Shown here in pieces: positions 1-8,199 of a DNA stretch of 64,000 bases. This DNA is from Streptomyces sp. I6 (GTDB lineage: Bacteria > Actinomycetota > Actinomycetes > Streptomycetales > Streptomycetaceae). The notes beneath the pieces were generated by a model, which saw nothing but the letters and a program-made list of their open reading frames with translations, was not told the DNA's origin and searched no databases. The stretch covers positions 4,224,501 through 4,288,500 of the forward strand of contig RHDP01000001.1 of NCBI GenBank assembly GCA_003725745.1, in the 5' to 3' direction. The translations under genes and the position numbers were made by a program. Within the stretch, counting starts at the first letter, position 1, and each line of letters begins with the position of its first letter.

Positions 1-341
1 TGGGTGAGGACCACCCATCCACCCTGACCTCCCGTAACAACCTCGCCGCCGCCTACCAGGCGGCGGGGGATGTGGGGCGGGCGGTTCCGCTGTTCGAGCA
101 GACGCTCACCGACCGGGTGCGGGTGCTGGGTGAGGACCACCCATCCACCCTGACCTCCCGTAACAACCTCGCCGGCGCGTACGAGTCGTCGGGGGATCTG
201 GGGCGGGCGGTCCCGTTGTTCGAGCGGACCCTCACCGACATGGTGTGGGTGCTGGGGGAAGAGCATCCGATCACGGTGACGGTCCGAGGCAATCTCACCG
301 CGGCCATGGCCGAACGCGAAGGCCGCACCGGGTCGTCGTGA
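1..341 (+). CDS. TPR-repeat protein, C-terminal fragment
   Basis: The reading frame is open from base 3, so the start lies outside the window. About 112 residues remain, made of tetratricopeptide repeats of the TPR_12 type found in actinomycete NB-ARC/TPR proteins (repeated cores such as TLTSRNNLA, GRAVPLFE and VLGEDHP). The repeat is 42 residues, or 126 bp, and the first two copies (from bases 1 and 127) are almost identical at DNA level. The last, more divergent copy ends in AMAEREGRTGSS. TPRs mediate protein-protein contact; whether this protein has an N-terminal NTPase domain cannot be seen. It converges on the polysialyltransferase-like gene at 516. The TPR call is firm; the function is unknown. 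Confidence 0.85.
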   Translation, partial: GEDHPSTLTSRNNLAAAYQAAGDVGRAVPLFEQTLTDRVRVLGEDHPSTLTSRNNLAGAYESSGDLGRAVPLFERTLTDMVWVLGEEHPITVTVRGNLTAAMAEREGRTGSS

Positions 342-346
342 TCACG

Positions 347-370
347 GTGTCACAAGCATGGATGTGACAC
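347..370. terminator. Hairpin between convergent genes
   Basis: GTGTCACA (347-354) and TGTGACAC (363-370) form a perfect 8-bp stem with an 8-nt loop just after the TPR stop codon. There is no U-tract, as is common in Streptomyces. It lies in the 174-bp gap between two convergent genes and could act in both directions. The palindrome GTGATCAC occurs twice nearby (338-345 and 391-398). Confidence 0.45.
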
Positions 371-515
371 AGGGGCAGAGCCGTCGGAACGTGATCACGT
401 TCCCGCAGGTCGCCCTGTGTCGCCCCACCGGGGCGGGCGAAGCGGGGCCAGGCTTCGTCACCAGCGCGCCCGCTCCCGCCCGCTTCCTCCAGTCGAAGTC
501 CCGTAGCCCGGCCGG

Positions 516-2057
516 TCAGCCGAGCGCGGCGCGCTTGATGCGGCGGACCCGGCGGGCCACGCGGCGGATGGCGGCGTGACGGGGGACCGGGAGACCGCCG
601 GGGAGGCCCAGGACCGTCAGGCGGCGGCGCTTGAAGTAGCTGGCGCTGCCGTCCGTGAGACGGGCCGCGAGATACGCCTCCGCCACCGGGCGCAGATCCG
701 CCCGGATCTGCGGCTGCATGGCGAAGCCGACGGCCTGAATCAGCCCCGACAGTTCCCCGTCGGCGGGGCGCGGGGCGCCGGGGCGGCCGTTCTCCAGGTC
801 GGGAACAAGTGCGTCGACCAGTGTCACCGGCACCCGGTTGCTGTTCTGGTACGGCTTCAGCCGGTCGAGCAGCGGCGCCGTCCCGACCCGCGCGACCGGG
901 ATGCCGTAGAAGGTGCTCGCGGTCATCAGCGCCGTGGAGAAGCACCCCACCACCAGCGCGGGCCTGAGCTGCCGGTACAGCACCTCGGCCAGCACCGGCC
1001 GGTCCACCACGGTCAGTTCGGCTCCCAGCTTCTCCGCCTCGCGCTCCAGTGCCCGCGACCACGCCGCGGGCGCCACCGGGTGCGGTTTGAAGACCAGCCG
1101 ACGGTGGCCGTGGGCGACCGCGCCCCGGACCATCCGCAGGTGCAGGGCCTCCTCCTCCTCGGCGGTGAGGATGCCCAGGGACGCGAGGTACTGCCCGAGC
1201 AGCAGCGCGGGCTGCTCGCCGGGACGGTCGGAGGAACTGTCGGAGGCGCGGTCGGAGGCGCCGGCCGTGGCGCCCGCTGCATCGGGTTCGGCGAATTCGG
1301 CGAGTGCCGCGTGGTCGGCGGGGTCGGCGAGTTCGGCGACCACCTTGGTGAACGCCTCGGTCGGCACCGTTTCCGGCCGGGCCCCGAACTCCTCCAGCAG
1401 CAGCGGCGTCAGCCCCGGCACCAGATCGAGGTGCAGCAGCCTGCGCACCCGCTCGCCCACCAGTGGGTCGATCTTGTTGCGGGTCGGGCCGTAGCTCATC
1501 AGCCCGTCCGCGTACACGTCGAGACGGGCGTCCGGGAACAACTGCGCCACCGCGAGCGCCGGATTGACCTGGATGGACTCCAGGGCCAGCTCGATCCGGT
1601 CGTCGCCCAGGCCCCACAGCATCCGCAGATACCGCTCCCACATCGGGACGTCGTCCGGGCGGGGCGACCAGCCGCCCGGATGGAAGGGGGCGATCGCCTC
1701 GTTCCACGACAGCACTCCGTCGAAGCGGCCGCGCAGCCGCTCGAAGCCCGGCATCCGGTCGACCGGGGTCGCCGTCTCCGGGGTCGCCGCGTTGTTGCTC
1801 ACCAGCAGCAGCCGCCGGTCCGCCGGGGCGAAGCAGCCGCTGTCGAGCGCGGCCGCCAGTGTCGCCGCGCCGTACAGGGTGGAGGCGAAGAAGATCTGCG
1901 TGGTCCGTGCGGTGTTCGTGCCCGGGGCGGTGTTCGTGCCTGAGGCGGTGGCTGTGCGCGGCGCGGTATTCGTGCCAGGGCCGGTGTTCGTGTGCGGGGC
2001 GGCGCTCGTGTCCGGGGCGGTGCCCGTGCCCTGGACCGTGTTGGTGTCCGTACGCAT
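516..2057 (-). CDS. Polysialyltransferase-like glycosyltransferase
   Basis: This 513-residue protein resembles the bacterial polysialyltransferase (POLYST) GT-B family. The family motifs can be recognised: an acidic-Gly element in DVYADGLMSYGP (about residue 186), the HP motif in FKPHPVAP (about 322) and a Ser/Thr motif in VGCFSTALMTA (about 372). Such enzymes add or polymerise nonulosonic acids from CMP-donors. Its start overlaps the stop of the GT2 gene by one base (TGATG), so the two are translationally coupled. Residues 1-50 are a Thr/Pro/Ala/Asn low-complexity stretch with repeated TNTAPGTNTA-like units, probably an expansion and not part of the fold. In this cluster it most likely builds a Kdn-type teichulosonic acid; this is inferred from neighbours. 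Confidence 0.75.
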   Translation of the reverse strand: MRTDTNTVQGTGTAPDTSAAPHTNTGPGTNTAPRTATASGTNTAPGTNTARTTQIFFASTLYGAATLAAALDSGCFAPADRRLLLVSNNAATPETATPVDRMPGFERLRGRFDGVLSWNEAIAPFHPGGWSPRPDDVPMWERYLRMLWGLGDDRIELALESIQVNPALAVAQLFPDARLDVYADGLMSYGPTRNKIDPLVGERVRRLLHLDLVPGLTPLLLEEFGARPETVPTEAFTKVVAELADPADHAALAEFAEPDAAGATAGASDRASDSSSDRPGEQPALLLGQYLASLGILTAEEEEALHLRMVRGAVAHGHRRLVFKPHPVAPAAWSRALEREAEKLGAELTVVDRPVLAEVLYRQLRPALVVGCFSTALMTASTFYGIPVARVGTAPLLDRLKPYQNSNRVPVTLVDALVPDLENGRPGAPRPADGELSGLIQAVGFAMQPQIRADLRPVAEAYLAARLTDGSASYFKRRRLTVLGLPGGLPVPRHAAIRRVARRVRRIKRAALG

Positions 2058-3088
2058 CAGGCCGCTCCCGCCATGGCGGAGGCGGAGGTCGCCGGTGCGC
2101 CGGCCGGGCGCCTGCGCAGTCTGCGCAGCCGGGAGGAGCGTTCCCGGTCCATGCCGTCGAGTGCTTTTCCGAGAATGTCCTGCGGCATTCTGCGCAGGGC
2201 GTCCGCGCTCATCGCACGCAGTTTCCGGGCCACGGCCGGTTCGAACCTCTCGATCGATCCCAGGTGATGGGAGATGACGGCACAGTAGGTCCGGACGGCT
2301 TTCGGCAGCAGCCGCTCGGATTCCGGATCGTTCGCGGTCTCCTCGATTACCTGGTCGAATGCCCTGATGAAATCGAGCTGCCGTACGTCGCCGATCTGCG
2401 TCAGCGACGAGGCGACCCCCCGGCGGTAGAAGACCCCCAGCAGGCCGACCGCGGCGAAGGACTCCGCTTCGCGGTGCAGCCGCCAGATCCAGGGCCGGTC
2501 CTCGGCGGTGCGCAGCCCGTCCGTGAAGTGCAGCAGTCCCCGGTCCAGCAGCTCGCGCCGGTAGATCCCGGCCCAGGCCATCGGGTAGTCGACGGAGGTG
2601 GACCGGTCGGCGGGCAGGATCGCGTCACGCGGCCGGAGCACCTCGTTCCGCCGCCCGACGGGCACCCGGAAGACCCTGCGTTCCCGGCCGGTGCACTGCA
2701 CATGGTCGGTGCGGACGAAGTCGGTGCCGAGTTCCTCGGCCGCCGCGAGCAGCCGCGCGTAGTAGCCCGGAGCCAGCCAGTCGTCGCCGTCGAGGAAGGT
2801 GATGTACTCGCCGCGGGCGGCGTCCAGGCCGGTGTTGCGGGCCGTGGCCAGCCCGCCGTTCCGCTCGTGTCTGATGAGCACCGCCCCCGGTACCTCGCGT
2901 ACCGCACGCTCCAGGACCTCCGGAGTCCCGTCCGTCGAGCAGTCGTCGACGAGCAGGAACTCGAAGTCCTCGCGGGCGTTCGCCCGGAGGCTTCCCAGAG
3001 TGTCGGGCGCAAAGGCCTGGACGTTGTAGAAGGGCACGATGACCGAGAGCTTGACCACGCGCCGGACCTTAGGCGCGGGCCCCGTCAT
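2057..3088 (-). CDS. Family 2 glycosyltransferase
   Basis: This 343-residue GT2 has a GT-A fold. The N-terminal KLSVIVPFYN strand, the nucleotide-binding DDCSTDGT and the DXD-type FLDGDDWL are all visible, followed by a longer C-terminal region. The ATG at 3088 gives MTGPAPKVRRVVKLSV; a GTG two codons before KLSVIVPFYN is an alternative, and upstream extension to 3133 looks unlikely. It is co-directional and coupled with the polysialyltransferase-like gene, and divergent from the DUF6716-like gene at 3258. It probably transfers a sugar (perhaps a galactose- or glucose-type substituent or linkage unit) onto the wall glycopolymer. The sugar specificity cannot be read from the sequence. Confidence 0.85.
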   Translation of the reverse strand: MTGPAPKVRRVVKLSVIVPFYNVQAFAPDTLGSLRANAREDFEFLLVDDCSTDGTPEVLERAVREVPGAVLIRHERNGGLATARNTGLDAARGEYITFLDGDDWLAPGYYARLLAAAEELGTDFVRTDHVQCTGRERRVFRVPVGRRNEVLRPRDAILPADRSTSVDYPMAWAGIYRRELLDRGLLHFTDGLRTAEDRPWIWRLHREAESFAAVGLLGVFYRRGVASSLTQIGDVRQLDFIRAFDQVIEETANDPESERLLPKAVRTYCAVISHHLGSIERFEPAVARKLRAMSADALRRMPQDILGKALDGMDRERSSRLRRLRRRPAGAPATSASAMAGAA

Positions 3089-3257
3089 TCGCTCTGTCCG
3101 CCGAAAGGACGGCGGGTGAACAAGGTGCGGCAAAACCGTTAACCCGGACGCCTCCCGTGCCTTTCCCGGGCGCTTTCGCCTTCCGTCGACGCGCTGTTAA
3201 CCATCTGTTGCTGCCGAGTTGGGCCGCCGAGCCGAATGCCTTTCTAACGTCCTCGGC

Positions 3258-4640
3258 GTGCCGTCACGTACCAGCCAGGCGCCGCGCGTCGCCGTGCTCG
3301 CCGACTCCGACACCCGGTGGAAGTGGGGCGCGCTCACCGCGCGCCGCATCGCCGCCGCGGACCACCCCGACCGCCTCGATCACCCCGATCGCCCCGGCCA
3401 CCCCGATCACCCCGATCGCCCCGGCCAACCCGTCGAACCGGCCGGGTTCCTGCTGCGGGGGAGGGCGACGCCCACCGCGCGGCAGCTCGCCGAGGTCGGC
3501 GTCGGGACGGACTCCGTGCGCGAGGTCACCGGCGCCCGGTTCCTCCGCGCGATCCGCGAAGAGGGGTACGACGTCGTCGTCCTCGCCCTCGTCGGCGGCG
3601 CCGTGCAGGCCATGCTCCACGGCATCGCGGCCCTGCGGCTGCCCCGCCGGCCCGTGCTGGTCACCGGCTACGTCGGCGTCGTGTACGAGAAGCTCGCCGA
3701 CGGGCTGCTGCTGCGGCACGGCGCGGACGTCGTGCTCGCCAACTCCCGCCACGACGTGCACCGGTTCCGCGCCGTGTACGAGGGTGTCGGTGCCGACGCC
3801 TCGGCGGTGACCGAGGCCGCGCTGCCGTTCCTCGGCGGTGCCCCGTACGAGCGGCGGGAGGGCCGGGACACGGTCGTCTTCGCCGTCCAGCCGTCCGTCC
3901 CGGAGAGCCGGGCCGACCGGATGTACCTGCTCGGCAGGCTCGCCGGGCACGCCAGGCTCCACCCGTCCCGCGAGGTGCTGCTCAAGCTCCGCTCCCGGCC
4001 CGGGGAGCACACCACGCACCTGGAGGAGCTGCCGTACCAGAGGCTCGCCGAGCGGCTCCCCGGCGGGCTGCCGCCGAACCTCCGCCTCGTGTACGGGCAC
4101 ATGGGCGAGGTCCTGGACCGGACCGACCTGCTGGTCACCGTCTCCTCGACCGCCGCGCTCGAAGCGCTCCACCGGCGCGTCCCCACCGCGATCCTCACCG
4201 ACCTCGGCGTCCGCGAGGCGCTGGGCAACCACCACTTCCTCGGCTCCGGGCTGCTCACCTCCTGGGACCGGCTCGACGCCGGGCACCGGCCCGAACCGGA
4301 CGGGGAGTGGCTGGCCAGGCAGGGCGTCGCCGCCGACGGGACGTACGAGAAGGCCTTCGACGCGGCCCGTGAACGCGTCGCCGGGCTGCTGCGGCAGCCG
4401 GAACTCCCGCCCGTCGCCCCCTACTACACCCCCGCGACCGCCCCCGGCTATCTGCCGGGGCTCCTCGCCCGCCACCGCCTCGCCGCGGACGGCGGCCCGC
4501 TGCCCGGAACCGCACCGGCCGACGAGCCCACGGGGGTGCGCCGGGTCCTGCGCGAAGCGGTGCGCCGCGCGGCACGCGGCGCCTACCGCCACGGCGTGCA
4601 GCGCGTGGCGCCCGCCATCCGCCGGATGGGCGAGCTGTGA
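3258..4640 (+). CDS. DUF6716-type putative glycosyltransferase
   Basis: A 460-residue cytoplasmic protein of the family annotated in streptomycetes as DUF6716 or polysaccharide-biosynthesis related. Visible elements include RVAVLADSDTRWKWGAL at the N-terminus, PVLVTGYVGVVYEKLADGLLLRHGADVVLANS in the first half and VTVSSTAALEALHRRVPTAILTD near residue 300. The last resembles the Ser/Thr donor-binding segment of polysialyltransferase-type GT-B enzymes. GTG 3258 is preferred; a TTG at 3219 is also in frame. Residues about 35-58 are an HPDRPGHPD-like repeat (tandem CACCCCGATCGC), another low-complexity expansion. It is first in an operon with the next three genes. A role in assembling the glycopolymer is inferred from context. 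Confidence 0.65.
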   Translation: MPSRTSQAPRVAVLADSDTRWKWGALTARRIAAADHPDRLDHPDRPGHPDHPDRPGQPVEPAGFLLRGRATPTARQLAEVGVGTDSVREVTGARFLRAIREEGYDVVVLALVGGAVQAMLHGIAALRLPRRPVLVTGYVGVVYEKLADGLLLRHGADVVLANSRHDVHRFRAVYEGVGADASAVTEAALPFLGGAPYERREGRDTVVFAVQPSVPESRADRMYLLGRLAGHARLHPSREVLLKLRSRPGEHTTHLEELPYQRLAERLPGGLPPNLRLVYGHMGEVLDRTDLLVTVSSTAALEALHRRVPTAILTDLGVREALGNHHFLGSGLLTSWDRLDAGHRPEPDGEWLARQGVAADGTYEKAFDAARERVAGLLRQPELPPVAPYYTPATAPGYLPGLLARHRLAADGGPLPGTAPADEPTGVRRVLREAVRRAARGAYRHGVQRVAPAIRRMGEL

Positions 4641-4671
4641 CCGACCCGAAGGCCCGAAGGAGTCCCACCCC

Positions 4672-6066
4672 ATGACCACCGTCCTCGCCGTGATCCCCGC
4701 GAGGGGCGGCTCCAAGGGCGTGCCCGGCAAGAACCTCGCCGCGGTCGGTGGCGTCCCGCTCGTCGCGCGTGCCGTACGGGCCTGCGTCGGATCGGCCCTG
4801 GTCACCGATGTCGTGGTGTCCACCGACGACCCGGCGGTCGCGGACGCGGCGCGGGCGGCCGGGGCGGCCCTCGGCGCGACCGGCCGGGTCCACTGCGTCG
4901 ACCGTCCGGCGGACATCGCGGGCGACGCCGCGACCAGCGAGTCCGCGGTGCTCCACGCCATGGACGCCTACGAAGCGGTGCACGGCCGCACCGTCGACGT
5001 CGCCCTCCTCGTCCAGTGCACCAGCCCCTTCCTGACCAGCGACGACATCGACGGGGTCGCCTCCGCGGTGGCGAAGGACGGCGCCGACACCGCGGTCACG
5101 GTCGCCCCGTTCCACGCCTTCGTCTGGCGCCGCGGGCCGGCGGCGGACACTCCCGCGTCCGCGGGCGCCCTCGCGCCCGTAGGCGGTGGATCGGCGGCGG
5201 GCACCTCCGCGTCCACCGGCGTCCCCGCGTCCGCGGGCGGTGGATCGGCGGGCGCCACCCTCGCTCCCACCGGCACCGCCGCTCCTACCGCCGCCCTCGC
5301 TCCCACCGCCGCTCCCACCGGCACCGCCGGGGACGGCGGCCGGGGCGTCAATCACGACAAGAGCCACCGCCCCCGGCGGCAGGACCGGCCCGAGGACTTC
5401 CTGGAGACCGGGGCCGCCTACGCCATGGACGCCCGGGGTTTCCGTGTCCACGGGCACCGGTTCTTCGGGCACACCGCGCTCGTCGAGACCGACCCGGCAC
5501 GGGTCCTGGAGATCGACGACCCGCACGACCTCGCCCGTGCCCGCGCCCTGGCACCGCTGCTCGACGCGGCGGCCGTCCCCACCCGCGCGGACGTGGACGC
5601 CGTCGTCCTCGACTTCGACGGCACCCAGACCGACGACCGCGTCCTCATCGATTCCGAGGGCCGCGAACTCGTCGCCGTGCACCGCGGCGACGGCCTCGGC
5701 ATCGCCGCCCTGCGCCGTGCCGGGCTGAAGCTGCTGATCCTCTCCACCGAGCAGAACCCCGTCGTCGCGGCCCGCGCCCGCAAGCTCAACCTTCCCGTCC
5801 TGCACGGCATCGACCGCAAGGACGCCGCCCTGAGGCGGTGGTGCGAGGAGAGCGGGGTCGCGCCCGAGCGGGTCCTCTACGCCGGCAACGACGTCAACGA
5901 CCTGTCCTGCTTCGGGCTGGTCGGCTGGCCCGTCGCCGTCGCGAGCGCACACGACTCCGTGCGTGCCGCCGCGCGTGCCGTCACCACCACCCCCGGTGGC
6001 GCCGGCGCCGTCCGGGAGATCGCCACCTGGCTTCTCGGTCCCACCCTCGCCACCCCCACCCAGTAA
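4672..6066 (+). CDS. CMP-nonulosonate cytidylyltransferase fused to HAD phosphatase
   Basis: This 464-residue two-domain enzyme has an N-terminal CMP-acylneuraminate synthetase (NeuA type; VLAVIPARGGSKGVPGKN loop at residues 3-22, LLVQCTSPFLT and later RPEDFLETGAAYAMD). A C-terminal KdsC/NeuA2-like HAD phosphatase follows (DFDGTQTDD at 314-322, LLILSTEQNP, and YAGNDVNDL for the second acidic motif). It would activate a nonulosonic acid as its CMP-sugar and could also dephosphorylate the 9-phosphate. About 70 residues (155-225, nt 5134-5349) of Ala/Gly/Pro/Thr/Ser repeat interrupt the synthetase between FVWRR and NHDKSH. ATG 4672 sits 31 bp after the previous gene. Substrate (Kdn versus sialic acid) is inferred, favouring Kdn because no NeuC epimerase is present here. 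Confidence 0.87.
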   Translation: MTTVLAVIPARGGSKGVPGKNLAAVGGVPLVARAVRACVGSALVTDVVVSTDDPAVADAARAAGAALGATGRVHCVDRPADIAGDAATSESAVLHAMDAYEAVHGRTVDVALLVQCTSPFLTSDDIDGVASAVAKDGADTAVTVAPFHAFVWRRGPAADTPASAGALAPVGGGSAAGTSASTGVPASAGGGSAGATLAPTGTAAPTAALAPTAAPTGTAGDGGRGVNHDKSHRPRRQDRPEDFLETGAAYAMDARGFRVHGHRFFGHTALVETDPARVLEIDDPHDLARARALAPLLDAAAVPTRADVDAVVLDFDGTQTDDRVLIDSEGRELVAVHRGDGLGIAALRRAGLKLLILSTEQNPVVAARARKLNLPVLHGIDRKDAALRRWCEESGVAPERVLYAGNDVNDLSCFGLVGWPVAVASAHDSVRAAARAVTTTPGGAGAVREIATWLLGPTLATPTQ

Positions 6067-6089
6067 GCCGAACCGTAAGGAACCCCCTG

Positions 6090-7079
6090 ATGAACTCCCG
6101 TCTGCGCACCCTCGGCAGCAGGACCGCCGGTCCCGGCCGGCCCGTCTACGTCACCGGTGAGATCGGCATCAACCACAACGGCGACCTGGACAACGCCCTC
6201 GCGCTGATCGACGCCGCCGCCGACGCGGGCTGCGACGCGGTCAAGTTCCAGAAGCGCACCCCGGAGATCTGCACCCCCCGCGACCAGTGGGACATCGAGC
6301 GCGACACCCCCTGGGGCCGGATGACGTACATCGACTACCGCCACCGTGTGGAGTTCGGCGAGGACGAGTACCGGGCCATAGACGCGCACTGCCGCGAGCG
6401 CGGCATCGACTGGTTCGCCTCCCCGTGGGACACCGAGGCCGTCGCCTTCCTGGAGAAGTTCGACGTTCCCGCCCACAAGGTGGCCTCGGCCTCCCTCACC
6501 GACGACGAGCTGCTGCGCGAGCTGCGCGCCACCGGCAGGACGGTCATCCTCTCCACCGGCATGTCGACGTCGAAGCAGATCCGGCACGCCGTGGAGGTCC
6601 TCGGCAGCGAGAACATCCTCCTCTGCCACGCCACCTCGACGTACCCGGCCAAGGCCGAGGAGCTGAACCTCCGGGTCATCAACACCCTGATGCAGGAGTA
6701 CCCGAACGTCCCGATCGGCTACTCCGGGCACGAGACCGGTCTGCAGACCACCCTCGCGGCCGTGGCGCTGGGCGCCGCGTTCGTCGAGCGCCACATCACC
6801 CTCGACCGCGCCATGTGGGGCTCGGACCAGGCGGCCTCGGTCGAGCCCGGCGGGCTTCAGCGCATGGTCCGCGACATCCGCACCATCGAGGCCGCCCTCG
6901 GCGACGGCGTGAAGAAGGTCTACGACTCCGAACTCGCCCCGATGAGGAAGCTCCGCCGCGTCCCCGGCGTCGTCGCCGAGCACGAGGCCGGGGCCGAGTC
7001 CCAGCCCGAGTCCCAGACCGGGGCCGAGTCCCCGTCCGGGGCCGAGGGCAGCGAGCGGGCCGAGCCGGTCGCGGTCTGA
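6090..7079 (+). CDS. NeuB-type nonulosonic acid synthase
   Basis: This 329-residue enzyme of the NeuB family condenses phosphoenolpyruvate with a mannose derivative to make a nonulosonic acid. The TIM-barrel signatures are clear: GEIGINHNGDLDNALALIDAAADAGCDAVKFQKR (residues 23-56), FASPWDTEAVAFLE, ILSTGMSTSKQI, LCHATSTYPAKAEELNL, IGYSGHETGLQTTLAAVALGAAFVERHITLDRAMWGSDQAASVEP. The usual C-terminal SAF (antifreeze-like) domain is absent. Instead a Glu/Ser/Gly/Ala-rich tail of about 30 residues with repeats follows residue 300. It lies 23 bp after the cytidylyltransferase and 4 bp before the next gene, so the three form one operon. Product is probably Kdn or Kdn-9-phosphate for teichulosonic acid. 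Confidence 0.9.
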   Translation: MNSRLRTLGSRTAGPGRPVYVTGEIGINHNGDLDNALALIDAAADAGCDAVKFQKRTPEICTPRDQWDIERDTPWGRMTYIDYRHRVEFGEDEYRAIDAHCRERGIDWFASPWDTEAVAFLEKFDVPAHKVASASLTDDELLRELRATGRTVILSTGMSTSKQIRHAVEVLGSENILLCHATSTYPAKAEELNLRVINTLMQEYPNVPIGYSGHETGLQTTLAAVALGAAFVERHITLDRAMWGSDQAASVEPGGLQRMVRDIRTIEAALGDGVKKVYDSELAPMRKLRRVPGVVAEHEAGAESQPESQTGAESPSGAEGSERAEPVAV

Positions 7080-7083
7080 CGGC

Positions 7084-8199
7084 ATGGACCTCGCCTTCGT
7101 CGAGAGCCCGGTCCAGCTGCTGAACGTCCTGGAGTGGGCACACGCGCCCGCCCCCGCCGCGGTGCCTGCCCCGGCCGCGGTGCCTGCCCCGGCCGCGGTG
7201 CCCGCCCAGCCGGGGCCGGACGCGGCCCGGGGCGCGGTGGTCCGAGGCGGCTGCCTGACGGTCGTCGTGCTCTCGCCCACCGACCCCATGTCCCGCGGGC
7301 AGCTCCGCCGGATGGCCGAGCTGGCCCGCGACGAGGGGGTCACGGTGCGCTGGCAGGAGGCCCGGGGCGGGGCGGACGCGGTGGTGCGGACCGTGCGCGC
7401 GCTTGGCCCCCTGCTGCGGCGGGCCGAGCGCATCGTCATCGGCGACCCGTTCTCCCGCTATGTGCAGCTCCTGCTCACCCTGGCGGGAACCCGGCGGCTG
7501 ACCGTGGTCGACGACGGCACGGCGACCATGGAGTTCGTGGTGCAGCTGACCCAGGGCGAACGGCTGGTGCGCTGGCACCGGCGGGGCCGCCGCGGCCCGC
7601 GCGAGCTGCTGCTCGCGCCGGTCTCGGCGGCCGCCCGCCGCCGGCTCACCCCGTCCGGCCACCGCGAGGTGGAGCTGTTCACGGCGATGCCCGTGGAGGA
7701 GGCGCCGGAAGGCATCGCCGTCACCCCGAACCGCTTCCGGTGGACCCGCTCGCGGTTCGGCCCGCCGCTGCTCACCCGGGGTGCGGACCTGGTGGGGACG
7801 TCGCTCGTGGAGACCGGAGTGGTCGGCCCCGAGCCCTATCTGGAGGCCGTCGGCTCGCTCGCCCGGGCGCATGGCGCCACCCGCTACTTCGCCCATCGCC
7901 GGGAGGGCACGGACAAGCTGCACCGGCTGGCCGCCACCACCGGTCTGGAGATCGTCCGGCCCGATCTCCCGCTGGAGCTGGTCGCGCGGCGTAGGCCGGT
8001 CGGACGCACGGTGCTGAGCTTCCCCTCCACGGTCGTGCACACCCTGCCGCTCGTGCTGGCGGGCACCGGCGTGACGGTGGCGGTGTGCGACATCGCCCCG
8101 GAGTGGCTCAGGGACACGGCGTCCCCCTGGGCCCGGGGCTTCCTCGCGGGGATCACCGGAACGGCGCGGCACGTGCACCGGCTGTCGGCGCCCGTCTGA
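7084..8199 (+). CDS. Second polysialyltransferase-like glycosyltransferase
   Basis: This 371-residue protein is the last gene of the operon. It has the three short polysialyltransferase-type motifs: VVDDGTATMEF (acidic-Gly), FAHRREGTDK (degenerate HP element) and LSFPSTVVHTLPL (Ser/Thr motif). It starts MDLAFVESPVQLLNVLEW, as in sialyltransferases of this group. Residues 21-42 carry an APAPAAVPAPAAVP repeat (18-bp tandem unit). Together with the enzyme at 516 it could provide initiating and elongating activities for the Kdn polymer; which does which is unknown. Its last codons (ARHVHRLSAPV and stop) are the first unit of a six-copy 64-bp repeat array downstream. Confidence 0.72.
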   Translation: MDLAFVESPVQLLNVLEWAHAPAPAAVPAPAAVPAPAAVPAQPGPDAARGAVVRGGCLTVVVLSPTDPMSRGQLRRMAELARDEGVTVRWQEARGGADAVVRTVRALGPLLRRAERIVIGDPFSRYVQLLLTLAGTRRLTVVDDGTATMEFVVQLTQGERLVRWHRRGRRGPRELLLAPVSAAARRRLTPSGHREVELFTAMPVEEAPEGIAVTPNRFRWTRSRFGPPLLTRGADLVGTSLVETGVVGPEPYLEAVGSLARAHGATRYFAHRREGTDKLHRLAATTGLEIVRPDLPLELVARRRPVGRTVLSFPSTVVHTLPLVLAGTGVTVAVCDIAPEWLRDTASPWARGFLAGITGTARHVHRLSAPV

